Shown: positions 6,587 through 14,979, counted from the stretch's first letter. The stretch: 21,750 nt of DNA from HGM04593 sp045646845 (GCA_045646845.1 JAZRLO010000018.1:1-21750), one strand, 5' to 3'. Notes: generated by a model not told the origin, from the sequence alone. A program made the numbers and translations.

Positions 6587-7420
6587 CTATTCAAAGCTAT
6601 GCAGAAGTTCAATCTCATCGGCCCAGCGGCTCTCGTCAGGCGTTTCAAGAATAATGGGGATGTTGTCGAAACGGGAATCCTTCATGAAGCGTTTGAAGAA
6701 GTCAATACCCAACAGACCGATACCCACACTGTCATGGCGGTCAACACGTGAGCCCAACGGCTTCTTGGTATCATTGAGATGTATCGCCTTCAAATATTCA
6801 AGTCCCACGATTCTCTCCAATTCGCCGAAAGCACCGTCATAATCACCCACAATATCATAACCGGCCGAATAGAAATGGCAAGTATCGATACATACACCCA
6901 CACGGCTCTTGTCATCGACACGGTCAATTATATAACGTATCTCCTCGAGCCTGTTGCCGACATTGCTTCCCTGCCCGGCTGTATTCTCTATGACCGCAGT
7001 CACACCTGTTGTCTTTGACAAGGCCAGGTTAATGTTGGCTGCAATCTCGTCGAGACACTGCTCAACTGATATCTTGTTGAGGTGACTGCCCGGATGAAAA
7101 TTGAGCATCTTCAGCCCCAACTGTTCACAGCGCTGCATCTCATCGATGAACGCTGCGCGCGATTTCTGGATGGCCTCCTCGTCAGGATTGCCCAGATTGA
7201 TAAGATAGCTGTCGTGAGGCAATATGTATTCAGGAGAAAAACCACCCTTGAGGCAGTTCTCCTTGAATAGTTCTATACTCTTGGCCGTAAGGGGTGCTGA
7301 GACCCATTGGCGCTGGTTCTTTGTGAAAAGTGCGAAAGCTGTCGCACCTACGGCAAGTGCATTTAACGGGGCATTCTCAACGCCACCGCTTGCCGAAACA
7401 TGAGGTCCTATATATTTCAT
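6587..7420 (-). CDS. nfo: Endonuclease IV (AP endonuclease)
   Basis: 277 residues, close to the 280-285 typical of the family, with a TIM-barrel pattern beginning KYIGPHVSASGG. The trinuclear zinc ligands are recognisable: His69 (PHDSY), His109 (NFHPGSH), Glu145 (VIENTAGQG), Asp179 and His182 (CIDTCHFYSAGYD), His214 (AIHLNDTK), Asp227 and His229 (VDRHDSVGIG) and Glu259 (ILETP). It cleaves DNA at abasic sites and removes 3' blocking groups in base excision repair. Three bases separate it from the response-regulator gene, so nfo is the first gene of the nfo-regulator-kinase unit, an unusual but clearly visible arrangement. Its upstream region carries a weak hairpin (7455-7467). Confidence 0.95.
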   Translation of the reverse strand: MKYIGPHVSASGGVENAPLNALAVGATAFALFTKNQRQWVSAPLTAKSIELFKENCLKGGFSPEYILPHDSYLINLGNPDEEAIQKSRAAFIDEMQRCEQLGLKMLNFHPGSHLNKISVEQCLDEIAANINLALSKTTGVTAVIENTAGQGSNVGNRLEEIRYIIDRVDDKSRVGVCIDTCHFYSAGYDIVGDYDGAFGELERIVGLEYLKAIHLNDTKKPLGSRVDRHDSVGIGLLGIDFFKRFMKDSRFDNIPIILETPDESRWADEIELLHSFE

Positions 7421-7454
7421 GACTTACAGATTCTTCATAAAAAAAATTGCATAT

Positions 7455-7467
7455 CGGGCATTGCCCG
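7455..7467 (-). promoter_or_regulatory. Short hairpin in the nfo upstream region
   Basis: CGGGC-ATT-GCCCG, a 5-bp stem, followed on the minus strand after eight bases by a run of eight T (7446-7439), just ahead of the nfo start. It could be a weak attenuator or chance; function unknown. Confidence 0.3.
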
Positions 7468-7491
7468 TTCTCTATATTCGCGAATTTAATC

Positions 7492-7543
7492 AAAAAGCAC
7501 CGGCAGAATGGTAAATTATCAAAATTTAACACCCTGCCGGCAC
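7492..7543 (-). terminator. Intrinsic terminator of the first PiT gene
   Basis: On the minus strand the arms at 7543-7534 and 7506-7497 form a 10-bp stem (two G-U pairs) with a long AT-rich loop, followed by TTTTT (7496-7492). It lies about 20 bases past the PiT stop and separates that gene from nfo. Confidence 0.6.
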
Positions 7544-7563
7544 AATATCAGCTATAGTTACAA

Positions 7564-9903
7564 TCAGTTTTCACTTTCATCCGCAGGCGCAACCGAAACC
7601 GTAGAGGGAGCAAAGAACTTGTTACCGCCACGCAACAGGTTACGTACCTCACTGAGAAGCTCGTGACTTTCCTGAATAAGGTTAAGATATACAAAGTCCA
7701 TACGCAAGCTTCCCTTGCTCTGGTGCAGGCGCATCGTCTGCTCCTTACGCAAGTTCGCAAGAGCATGCTTCAGATTCTTGGCACGTACTGAAACCTCCTC
7801 TGAAGCCTCGTAATTGCCGGAATCAATGATATCATTGATATCCTTCAGCACATTATATACATCGCGGCAGTATGTAGAGAACTCCTCGACATACATCTTG
7901 GACAAAGGACTGAAACTGTTGTCGGCATGCTCCTTCATCGGTTCACCGATACGTGTCAGGGTATTCAGCATCTGCTGGCAACTGTTCGTACACAGGTGAT
8001 ACCAAGTACTGCGCTCAAAGGCCAACTGCTGGTCTATGCGCTGCAGACCACGTGTCTCGGCACGGCGTTGCTTCTTCATCAGAGCCTTCTCCTCTACAAT
8101 CTTTATGAGCGAGCTCTTCAACGGACGAAGGGCATCCTTGGAGAAGGACTCGAACATGACACGGTAAGTTTCGGCAGAGAAAGAGAGAGTATGTGTGAGA
8201 GTATCGGCCGTATGAACGCGAAGGTTCTCCCAAATCTCTTCCTTATCCTCGGACTTCAGCACCTTGATCATCGTCTCGTCCGCAGCCTCTTTGTCTTTCT
8301 TCTTGTTATAGTTTATATGACTGCGTATGAGCAGATAGATGACAAGCGCAATCATTATGTACATTGCGACAACACCTCCGAAATTGAGCACAGTCGCAAC
8401 CAACGCCGCAATCAGGAATGCCGCACCTGCTGTTATGAACCAACCGCCTACAACCGACACAACACCGGTCACACGATATACAGCACTCTCACGCCCCCAT
8501 GCACGGTCGGCAAGAGAAGAACCCATACCCACCATAAAGGTAACATATGTTGTAGAGAGAGGTAGCTTCAACGAAGTACCCAATGCAATGAGCAGACCTC
8601 CTAACACAAGATTAACCGAAGCACGTACAAGGTCAAATGCCACATCCTCGCGCTCTTCGAGGGGAGCGAAACGCTTGTTTATCCAGTTTTTAACGCCACG
8701 CGGAGTCTTTGCAGAAACCGCATTTACCATCTTGCTTACAGAGCGCACCATACCACGCGCAATGGAAGAAGTACCGAACATTTCGCCCTCCTCGTTCTGC
8801 TGGCTCGACAGGTCAATTGATGTCTGCAACACCTTACGGGCTTTTTTGCTGGTAAAGAGAGCATACACCATTACAGCACCGGCCGCAATGAGGAACCACA
8901 CGCTTGTTTGAGTGGACTTAGCCAAAGAGTCCATATGCAGTGACACATCACCACCAGCCTTTTCAAAGGTCTGGAACGATTCAAAGCCCGAAAGTGTAAC
9001 ACCAATGAAGTTTACAAGGTCGTTGCCGGCGAATGCCATTGCAAGCGAGAACGTACCCATGAGCACCACAATCTTCAGAACATTCACCTTCAACAAGTGA
9101 AGTATCTGCATAACAACAGTGCACACAGCGAATGTCACAAGTAGGAATAACAACGTATCACTATAGATATAACGTATCACACCTTCCACACTGTCCGGTA
9201 AATGCGAAATAACAGACTTGAAGAAAACAAGGAGCTGACTACCCTTCAAGCCCTTTACAAGCATAAAAAATATTATGGCTGTAGATGCAAAACCTCCATA
9301 CAATCCAATCTTGCGACCAAGATGTTTCTTATAATGGAACGTAAATATTAGACGGGATATCCATTGTACGATGAGACCGAACACGAACGCCACTGCCACA
9401 GAGAGGAATATCGAAATGATGATTGTAAGTGCCCTGTCTGTATTCAGGGTACTCAAGCCTGTATCGGAACTCAATATTGCAGTGATGAACGATGCACCGA
9501 GCAATTCAAACACCATTGAAACCGTAGTGGATGTAGGCAAGCCCAGTGAGTTGAATAGGTCGAGGAGGAAGACGTCGCTTATTACAACCGCCAGATAAAT
9601 GCACATAACATTGGCAAATGTAAAATGATGCGGGTCAAAGATTCCGTTCCTGGCCACATCCATCATACCGCTACTGCAGGCAGCACCCACAAAGACACCG
9701 ACTGCTGCCACTATGAGCACATGTTTCAACTTGGCAGCCTTGGAACCTACCGCAGCACTGAGAAAGTTCACAGCATCGTTGCTGACACCCACCGTAAGGT
9801 CAATGATAGCAAGTGTGAACATAAACAGCACGACAAACAGATAAGACAACTCCACAGAGCTGAGCCCTGATACAAAGGAGACAATGTCGTTAATTAAGTC
9901 CAT
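7564..9903 (-). CDS. PiT-family inorganic phosphate transporter, copy 1
   Basis: The ATG at 9903 (MDLINDIVSF...) is the likely start, giving 779 residues; a frame extension to 9951 adds 16 residues with no counterpart in the paralogue. The protein has about ten hydrophobic segments with the two PHO4-type signature repeats GVSNDAVNF (about 39-47) and AGNDLVNFIGV, plus LPTSTTVSMVFELLGA and LPLSTTYVTFMVGMG. The last 250 or so residues are a charged, helical cytoplasmic tail somewhat like PhoU, a layout known in Bacteroidetes PiT proteins. Cation-coupled phosphate uptake across the inner membrane is expected. It is a close paralogue of the next gene: one stretch of about 75 residues near the end of the membrane part is almost identical. 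Three 11-bp-spaced repeats lie upstream (10001-10028). Confidence 0.92.
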   Translation of the reverse strand: MDLINDIVSFVSGLSSVELSYLFVVLFMFTLAIIDLTVGVSNDAVNFLSAAVGSKAAKLKHVLIVAAVGVFVGAACSSGMMDVARNGIFDPHHFTFANVMCIYLAVVISDVFLLDLFNSLGLPTSTTVSMVFELLGASFITAILSSDTGLSTLNTDRALTIIISIFLSVAVAFVFGLIVQWISRLIFTFHYKKHLGRKIGLYGGFASTAIIFFMLVKGLKGSQLLVFFKSVISHLPDSVEGVIRYIYSDTLLFLLVTFAVCTVVMQILHLLKVNVLKIVVLMGTFSLAMAFAGNDLVNFIGVTLSGFESFQTFEKAGGDVSLHMDSLAKSTQTSVWFLIAAGAVMVYALFTSKKARKVLQTSIDLSSQQNEEGEMFGTSSIARGMVRSVSKMVNAVSAKTPRGVKNWINKRFAPLEEREDVAFDLVRASVNLVLGGLLIALGTSLKLPLSTTYVTFMVGMGSSLADRAWGRESAVYRVTGVVSVVGGWFITAGAAFLIAALVATVLNFGGVVAMYIMIALVIYLLIRSHINYNKKKDKEAADETMIKVLKSEDKEEIWENLRVHTADTLTHTLSFSAETYRVMFESFSKDALRPLKSSLIKIVEEKALMKKQRRAETRGLQRIDQQLAFERSTWYHLCTNSCQQMLNTLTRIGEPMKEHADNSFSPLSKMYVEEFSTYCRDVYNVLKDINDIIDSGNYEASEEVSVRAKNLKHALANLRKEQTMRLHQSKGSLRMDFVYLNLIQESHELLSEVRNLLRGGNKFFAPSTVSVAPADESEN

Positions 9904-9944
9904 AAATATATGTTTATAAATTATTGTTCGGACAACAAGCCCGA

Positions 9945-9960
9945 GAGGCACAAGTGCCTC
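9945..9960 (-). promoter_or_regulatory. Hairpin in the PiT copy 1 leader
   Basis: GAGGCAC-AA-GTGCCTC, a perfect 7-bp inverted repeat 42 bases before the ATG on the minus strand. With no T-tract it is not a terminator; it may be a leader hairpin or a protein site. Confidence 0.4.
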
Positions 9961-10000
9961 CCGCTAAATTCACAAAATTCCTCAACTGCGGTCAAAGCCA

Positions 10001-10028
10001 TATTACGGAATATTTACGAATTTGTTAC
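10001..10028 (-). promoter_or_regulatory. Putative Pho-box-like triple direct repeat upstream of PiT copy 1
   Basis: On the minus strand GTAACA (10028-10023), GTAAAT (10017-10012) and GTAATA (10006-10001) recur with exact 11-bp period. The same arrangement lies upstream of the paralogue. An 11-bp direct-repeat spacing is the known binding geometry of OmpR/PhoB-family regulators, one of which is encoded in this window. The exact consensus in this phylum is not known to me; the assignment is by geometry and context. Confidence 0.6.
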
Positions 10029-10057
10029 AAAAATAAACATTAGTTTTAAAATGCAAA
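10028..10057 (-). promoter_or_regulatory. Candidate promoter upstream of PiT copy 1
   Basis: On the minus strand TTTG (10057-10054), 18 bases, then TATTTTTG (10035-10028), an exact TAnnTTTG. If used, transcription starts near 10022, inside the triple repeat, so a bound regulator would block rather than help it. A weaker -7-like TGGCTTTG (10000-9993) just after the repeat would fit activation instead. Confidence 0.4.
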
Positions 10058-10079
10058 ACATCTGCCGCGAAAAATTAAT

Positions 10080-10107
10080 GCTGCAAATGCACAAAGGCAT
10101 CTGCAGC
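10080..10107 (-). terminator. Intrinsic terminator of PiT copy 2
   Basis: GCTGCA (10080-10085) pairs with TGCAGC (10102-10107), with an inner ATGC/GCAT stem. On the minus strand it is followed by ATTAATTTTTC. It is 15 bases past the PiT copy 2 stop. Confidence 0.65.
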
Positions 10108-10122
10108 ATAACCGTAAGCGGC

Positions 10123-12384
10123 TTACAAATAATATTTATTGCATCCGCGGAGCAGGTTGCGCACCTCACTGAGAAGTTCATGGCTCTCCTGAATGAGATT
10201 CAGATATACAAGTTCCACCCTGAGACTGCCCTGTTTACCATGAATGCGCATAATATGCTCCTTACGGAGCGAAGCCAGACTATGCTTCAGGGCTTTTGCT
10301 CTTTCGGACACGGATGCAGAACCGCTGTAGTCACCCGATGTTATGACCGTATCAATATCGGAAAGCACATTGTATATGTCACGGCAATACGGTGCAAACT
10401 CATCGGAATAGTCACGGGGAAGCGGCGTAAAGCTATGTTCCATATGTTCTTTTATAGGCTCGGCGATTCGCGCGAGTGTATTAAGCATCTGCTGGCTGCT
10501 TGTACTGCTGAGATAATACCATGTAGAACGCTCGAAGGCCATCTGCTGCTCCATCCTTTGCATGGCTTTTGTCTCAAGCCTGCGGTTCTTCTTGAGCAGG
10601 TTCTTGTTCTCCACTATTCTGGACATCGAATTACGCATAGGGCGCAAAGTATCTTTGGAGAAAGCCTCGAAAATTCTTAAATAGGTAGCACCCGTAAATG
10701 TTATGCACTGCGAAAGGGTCCCCACAGAGTGTCTCTTCAAGGCCTGCCAGGCCTCATCCCTGTCTTCAGAGTTCAACATAACCTGAGCATCTGCATTTTC
10801 CATCTCCGCCTCACGTTTCTTCCTGTACTTGACACTACTGCGGTAAAGCAGGTAAATAACAAGGCCTATCATGGCGAACATTGCAGGCAAACCGCCGAAA
10901 TACATTACCATTGCCACCAGAACTGCCAGAATAAATGCTGCACCTGCCGTTATGAACCATCCGCCAACGACAGAAACGACACCGGTCACACGATAGACCG
11001 CACTCTCACGTCCCCATGCACGGTCGGCAAGAGAAGAGCCCATACCCACCATGAATGTGACATATGTCGTCGAAAGCGGCAGTTTAAGCGAGGTTCCGAC
11101 TGCTATAAGCAGACCGCCGAGTACAAGATTGACCGATGCACGCACCAGGTCGAACGCCACGTCCTCACGCTCCTCAAGCGGCGTAAAACGTTTCTCTATC
11201 CACCTTTTCACGCCTTTCGGGACTCTACGGGAAACAGCTTTGGAGCTTTTTGTCACAACACGTACGAGGTTGCGCGCGAACGACGAAGAACCGAACATTT
11301 CGTTCTCACCTTCGGAACTGCTCGAAAGATTTATAGAAGTCTGGAGCACGCGTTTCGCCTTCTTGCTCGTCCACAGGGCTACGACCATGACAAGACCAGC
11401 CGCCACAAGGAAGAATATACTTGTTTTCGCGCTGCCCTCAAGCAGAGTCATCGGCATATCGGCACTTCCGCCGGGAGCAATGTATCCCAGGAACGAATCG
11501 AAGCCGGCAAGTGTCACACCGATGAAATTCACAAGGTCATTCCCGGCAAAAGCCAGTGCCAGAGAGAAAGTTCCCACGAGAACCACTATTTTCAACACAT
11601 TGACACGGCACCAGTGCAGCACCTGCATTACAAGGGTAAAGAAAAGAAGAGAACCCAGAAGGATTGCAACCGTATTATCATCTATGAATGCTTTTGCATC
11701 GGCAGAGACCAGCGTCGTACCTTTCAAGCCCTTTATGAGCATAAAATATATTATGGCGGTAATTGCCACACCACCGAATATGCCTATTTTGCCGCTTCCG
11801 TTCTTTTTATAATGGAAAGTGAATATAAGACGTGATATCCACTGCACCACCACACCAAAGAAGAAGGCCACAGCTACCGAGAGGAATATAGCCACTATCA
11901 TTTCAAGTGCTTTGCCCGTATTCAGCAGACCGGACATCCCGATTCCGGCATCATCGACAGAGATTTTCAGTATCGCCGTGATGAATGCAGCTCCGAGCAG
12001 TTCAAAGACCATAGAGACTGTTGTAGAAGTTGGAAGCCCCAAGGAGTTGAAAAGGTCGAGCAGAAAAACGTCGCTCACCATCACGGCCAGGAATATTATC
12101 ATCACCTCATTGAATGCGAACTCACCGGGATTAAATATGCCGTTCCGCGCAACCTCCATCATACCGTTGCTGAATGCCGCACCCACAAAGACACCAACTG
12201 CCGCTACTATCATCACATGCTTTACCTTCGCAGCCTTGCTGCCTACAGCCGAACCGAGGAAGTTTACAGCATCGTTGCTGACTCCCACCCAAAGATCTAT
12301 GACAGCAAGCACAAAAAGGAACACCACGATAAGCAGATAAGCCCATTGGGTTGCGTCCAAACCCATCAAAAAAGAAAAATCCAT
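10123..12384 (-). CDS. PiT-family inorganic phosphate transporter, copy 2
   Basis: 753 residues beginning MDFSFLMGLDATQW. It has the same membrane plan as the downstream paralogue: GVSNDAVNF at about 34-42, LPTSTTVSMVFELLGA, AGNDLVNFIGVTLAG, and LPLSTTYVTFMVGMGSS. It ends in a charged helical cytoplasmic tail of about 235 residues with the conserved segments SFTPLPRDYSDEF and NLIQESHELLSEVRNLLRG. Its own terminator (10080-10107) and the 219-base gap to copy 1 indicate that the two transporters are transcribed separately, which fits each having its own upstream repeat set (12459-12486 here). Tandem duplication is evident from the near-identity of the membrane cores, while the tails and the loop around residues 130-160 differ more. 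Confidence 0.92.
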   Translation of the reverse strand: MDFSFLMGLDATQWAYLLIVVFLFVLAVIDLWVGVSNDAVNFLGSAVGSKAAKVKHVMIVAAVGVFVGAAFSNGMMEVARNGIFNPGEFAFNEVMIIFLAVMVSDVFLLDLFNSLGLPTSTTVSMVFELLGAAFITAILKISVDDAGIGMSGLLNTGKALEMIVAIFLSVAVAFFFGVVVQWISRLIFTFHYKKNGSGKIGIFGGVAITAIIYFMLIKGLKGTTLVSADAKAFIDDNTVAILLGSLLFFTLVMQVLHWCRVNVLKIVVLVGTFSLALAFAGNDLVNFIGVTLAGFDSFLGYIAPGGSADMPMTLLEGSAKTSIFFLVAAGLVMVVALWTSKKAKRVLQTSINLSSSSEGENEMFGSSSFARNLVRVVTKSSKAVSRRVPKGVKRWIEKRFTPLEEREDVAFDLVRASVNLVLGGLLIAVGTSLKLPLSTTYVTFMVGMGSSLADRAWGRESAVYRVTGVVSVVGGWFITAGAAFILAVLVAMVMYFGGLPAMFAMIGLVIYLLYRSSVKYRKKREAEMENADAQVMLNSEDRDEAWQALKRHSVGTLSQCITFTGATYLRIFEAFSKDTLRPMRNSMSRIVENKNLLKKNRRLETKAMQRMEQQMAFERSTWYYLSSTSSQQMLNTLARIAEPIKEHMEHSFTPLPRDYSDEFAPYCRDIYNVLSDIDTVITSGDYSGSASVSERAKALKHSLASLRKEHIMRIHGKQGSLRVELVYLNLIQESHELLSEVRNLLRGCNKYYL

Positions 12385-12441
12385 ACTTTAATGAAACAAA
12401 TTCAACAATAACGCGGATATACCGCACATAATTTACCGATA

Positions 12442-12497
12442 CAAAAATCACATAATACTGTTACGGGAGAATTACCCAATTGTTACGATTTTGTTTC
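12442..12497 (-). promoter_or_regulatory. Putative Pho-box-like repeat array and -7 element upstream of PiT copy 2
   Basis: On the minus strand GTAACA (12486-12481), GTAATT (12475-12470) and GTAACA (12464-12459) recur with exact 11-bp period. A fourth, 5/6 match (GAAACA, 12497-12492) is in phase. Nine bases after the last repeat comes GATTTTTG (12449-12442), one mismatch from the TAnnTTTG -7 element. This places the repeats where an OmpR/PhoB-type activator would replace the -33 contact, about 75 bases before the ATG. Confidence 0.6.
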
Positions 12498-12505
12498 AAA
12501 CAGAA

Positions 12506-12533
12506 GCAGGCCACATCATATGATGCAGCCTGC
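12506..12533 (-). terminator. Hairpin downstream of the porin gene
   Basis: GCAGGC (12506-12511) pairs with GCCTGC (12528-12533). The interior is the palindrome CATCATATGATG with a 2x2 mismatch between. On the minus strand it is followed by TTCTGTTTG, a weak T-tract. It lies 25 bases past the porin stop. Confidence 0.5.
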
Positions 12534-12558
12534 ACGACTTCCCGGCACAAAGCCGTAA

Positions 12559-13839
12559 TCAGAAATCGTATCTTGCCGAAAGGTTCACTCTGTTGGCATT
12601 GTAGGTCTTTTGGTCGAAATCCATGCGCCAACCGTGCAGATACTCGACACCTATCTGCATATTGTCCGTTACATTATAAAAGAGGTTAGCGGCAAGATAC
12701 TGTCCCTTGCGGTATGCAGTCGGGTGGGCAGTTTCATAACCGGCACGCGAATGGAGCACTGTCTGGCTGAACGTGGCAGAGGCAAAAAGGTCATCCGTGA
12801 AGTTGTATTGCAAAGCGGCATACCAGGCTTCACTCTGAAGCATCATGGCCTTTCCCGGGGATTCCGGGTCGGGAACAACATCGACGCCCACATTGGAGAT
12901 ATTGTTCACGAGCGAACCTATACCTTCACCCACCGTAAACTGTCCCATAAGTTTGAAGTCGCCCATCGTGGCAAGCAGACTTGCCTGTGCGCCCCAGCCC
13001 ACCTTGTCATTATCCTTGCCGGTAATTTTGTCCTCGTAGGAGATATCCCTCATGATGGCACCCAGACGTATGTGGTTTCCCGGGTCGTTGTTCAGGTTAT
13101 ACTGCACGAATATGGGCACGTTGGGAGCACGCTGGGCTCCAATGGCAATATTCTCGTTCTCTGTCGCATTGACATTCGGTGCCTCAACGCCTATTCCCAT
13201 AGAAAGACCGAAATCAAAACCATAGCGGAACATCAGCTGCGTAGAGCGGTAGAATGTCATACCGCAAGGACCGCCATAATCTATAGTCACAGGCGCAGCA
13301 GCCAAATCCATGAAGGAACCGACAGTGTATCCTACCGTAAAATAATTAGTGCTCATATAAGCATTGAGCAACCTGAGCCCGAGCCCGCTTCCGCGCCAGT
13401 CAGCCGAAGTATATACGACAAAATCACCGAGAATGCGGCTTGTACCCACCAGTTTAAGGAAGAGAGTGGAGTTTGTCATGTCCATACGATACTGGCTCGA
13501 TGCCCGTGTACGTTGTATTGCCGACGGAAGAAAATCGACATTATCCACGGCCTTGTCGAAATCGTACTCGATTTTCGTCTGCAGATAGCCGCCGATACCC
13601 AATCCCCATTTGCCCTTCTGGTCAATGAGTATGAAACGCGGGGCGCGCGGATCATGATGGTAGCCACTCTGGGTATTCTGGAAAATCTCAACCACATCCG
13701 GAGCCTCGTTCACGGTCTCGCTGATGTAGATTACTGGAGTACCCTCCTCTTTGACATCTATCCACTGCTGGGCCGATGCCTGAGATACCGCCGATAACAA
13801 AAATACCGACAAAACAGTCTTGTTAAATAACCTTTTCAT
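12559..13839 (-). CDS. Outer-membrane beta-barrel porin, DcaP-like
   Basis: The ATG at 13839 gives 426 residues with a clean signal peptide (MKRLFNKTVLSVFLLSAVSQASA, cleavage before Gln-Gln); an upstream in-frame start at 13863 would spoil it. The mature protein is rich in alternating strand patterns. It has KGKWGLGIGGYLQTKIEYDFDKA near the start, ADWRGSGLGLRLLNAYMSTNYFTVGYTVG in the middle, and ends in ARYDF with the terminal Phe used for barrel assembly. The pattern resembles DcaP-type trimeric porins of Bacteroidetes. It is followed by two phosphate transporters and a PhoBR-like pair, so an anion or phosphate channel role is attractive, but no substrate motif is visible and the porin has its own hairpin terminator. 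No 11-bp repeat array is seen in its upstream region. Confidence 0.75.
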   Translation of the reverse strand: MKRLFNKTVLSVFLLSAVSQASAQQWIDVKEEGTPVIYISETVNEAPDVVEIFQNTQSGYHHDPRAPRFILIDQKGKWGLGIGGYLQTKIEYDFDKAVDNVDFLPSAIQRTRASSQYRMDMTNSTLFLKLVGTSRILGDFVVYTSADWRGSGLGLRLLNAYMSTNYFTVGYTVGSFMDLAAAPVTIDYGGPCGMTFYRSTQLMFRYGFDFGLSMGIGVEAPNVNATENENIAIGAQRAPNVPIFVQYNLNNDPGNHIRLGAIMRDISYEDKITGKDNDKVGWGAQASLLATMGDFKLMGQFTVGEGIGSLVNNISNVGVDVVPDPESPGKAMMLQSEAWYAALQYNFTDDLFASATFSQTVLHSRAGYETAHPTAYRKGQYLAANLFYNVTDNMQIGVEYLHGWRMDFDQKTYNANRVNLSARYDF

Positions 13840-13995
13840 AAGATAGAATATTTGAATTAACACAGAAATAGAACATCAAAAAGAAGTTTTTGTTCCTTGC
13901 AAACACAAAAAGGAGAGAGAAAAAGCATATTTATGATTATTCAAAAAAACTTTACTTATTTTTACAAAAACCGAGAATCGTCAAGTTTTTTTATT

Positions 13996-14012
13996 TACTT
14001 TGCATAAAGGAG
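13996..14012 (+). promoter_or_regulatory. Possible -7 element and purine-rich leader of the AraC-family gene
   Basis: TACTTTG (13996-14002) is one base short of TAnnTTTG; AAAGGAG follows at 14006-14012, about 16 bases before the ATG. No clear -33 element. Confidence 0.3.
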
Positions 14013-14028
14013 AAGAAAGCGACACACA

Positions 14029-14943
14029 ATGAAAGAGAGCAACAACATAGAGAATAATAAGGTAGAACACTTCAAATACCTTCAGATATCACCAAGGGAC
14101 AAATCATGGGGAATGGCCGTCACTACAGCCGGATTCCAGCACGTACACCCGGGAGAAACATATCCACTCTCTTCGCACCCGGACGGATACAATTTCCCGG
14201 AGAACAAACGCAGAGTCCTGAACGAATACCAGCTCGTGTATATAACACGGGGCTCGGGCTACTTTGAGAGCGCGTCATGCTCCAGAACCAGAATCGAAGC
14301 CGGAATGATGTTCATGCTGTTCCCCGGAGAATGGCACACCTTTGCACCCGACCCGGCAACCGGTTGGGACGACCATTGGGTCGGTTTCAACGGAAGTTTT
14401 ATCGATGACAAGATTAAGCATGGATTCCTGACATTCAAGAACTGTATATTCAAGGTAGGCGTTGACGAGCGCATCATAAACACCTACCACGAAATCTTCG
14501 ACATCATACACAACGAAAAGAAGGGGTTCCAGCAAATGGTGGCAAGCCTCGCGATATCGCTTATCGGCAGGATATACTACGAAGACCTCAACCACTCGCT
14601 CGGCGACAGCTACATGACACGCATTATAAACCAGGCAAAGGTGATAATGAAAGAGGACCTTGCAGGCAACAGGTCGCTCGAGGATATTGCGGCATCATTG
14701 AACATCAGCTACTCGCTCTTCCGCCGCGAATTCAAGAACAAGTGCGGCATATCACCGGGACAATACCGTCAGGAACTTAAACTGGCAAAAGCGAAGGAAC
14801 TCCTCTATTCCACAAACTTCAGCATAGCCGAAATATCCGCCAAACTCCATTTCGAATGCCTGGGCCAGTTCTCCACATTCTTCAAGAAGAAAGCCGGCAT
14901 TCCACCCCTGGAATTCCGCAAGAGAGGCACAAAAAACATATAA
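14029..14943 (+). CDS. AraC-family transcriptional regulator with cupin-like sensor
   Basis: 304 residues. The N-terminal half (about 30-150) is a cupin-like ligand-binding fold: LNEYQLVYITRGSGYF, then RIEAGMMFMLFPGEWHTFAPDPATGWDDHWVGFNG, the typical AraC_binding pattern of sugar-responsive members. The C-terminal 100 residues contain two helix-turn-helix motifs: RSLEDIAASLNISYSLFRREFKNKCGISPGQYRQELKLAKAKELL and SIAEISAKLHFECLGQFSTFFKKKAGIPPLEFRK. It is divergent from the porin gene and lies upstream of the SIMPL and DoxX genes in the same direction. No sugar-utilisation operon adjoins it, although a sialidase lies 1.4 kb downstream on the other strand, so the effector and targets are unknown. 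Confidence 0.9.
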   Translation: MKESNNIENNKVEHFKYLQISPRDKSWGMAVTTAGFQHVHPGETYPLSSHPDGYNFPENKRRVLNEYQLVYITRGSGYFESASCSRTRIEAGMMFMLFPGEWHTFAPDPATGWDDHWVGFNGSFIDDKIKHGFLTFKNCIFKVGVDERIINTYHEIFDIIHNEKKGFQQMVASLAISLIGRIYYEDLNHSLGDSYMTRIINQAKVIMKEDLAGNRSLEDIAASLNISYSLFRREFKNKCGISPGQYRQELKLAKAKELLYSTNFSIAEISAKLHFECLGQFSTFFKKKAGIPPLEFRKRGTKNI

Positions 14944-14945
14944 TA

Positions 14946-14961
14946 GGTGTTAAAAGACACC
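14946..14961 (+). terminator. Small hairpin after the AraC-family gene
   Basis: GGTGT (14946-14950) and ACACC pair around TAAAAG, directly after the stop, followed by AAAAAGG rather than T. Weak as a terminator. Confidence 0.3.
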
Positions 14962-14979
14962 AAAAAGGAATACAAAGAC

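Noticed and set aside
10729..11835. Long plus-strand open frame (368 codons) opposite PiT copy 2
   Set aside because: It lies wholly inside a clearly conserved transporter gene on the other strand, has a composition typical of antisense shadow frames (rich in Cys, His, Arg and Thr), and shows no domain pattern.
12610..13797. Long plus-strand open frame (395 codons) opposite the porin
   Set aside because: Antisense shadow of the porin coding sequence; no signal, no motif, no ribosome-binding site.
13951..13965. Two TTTAC units upstream of the porin that recall the PiT repeats
   Set aside because: They are spaced 10 bp, only two in number, and in a T-rich context; they do not meet the exact 11-bp triple pattern.
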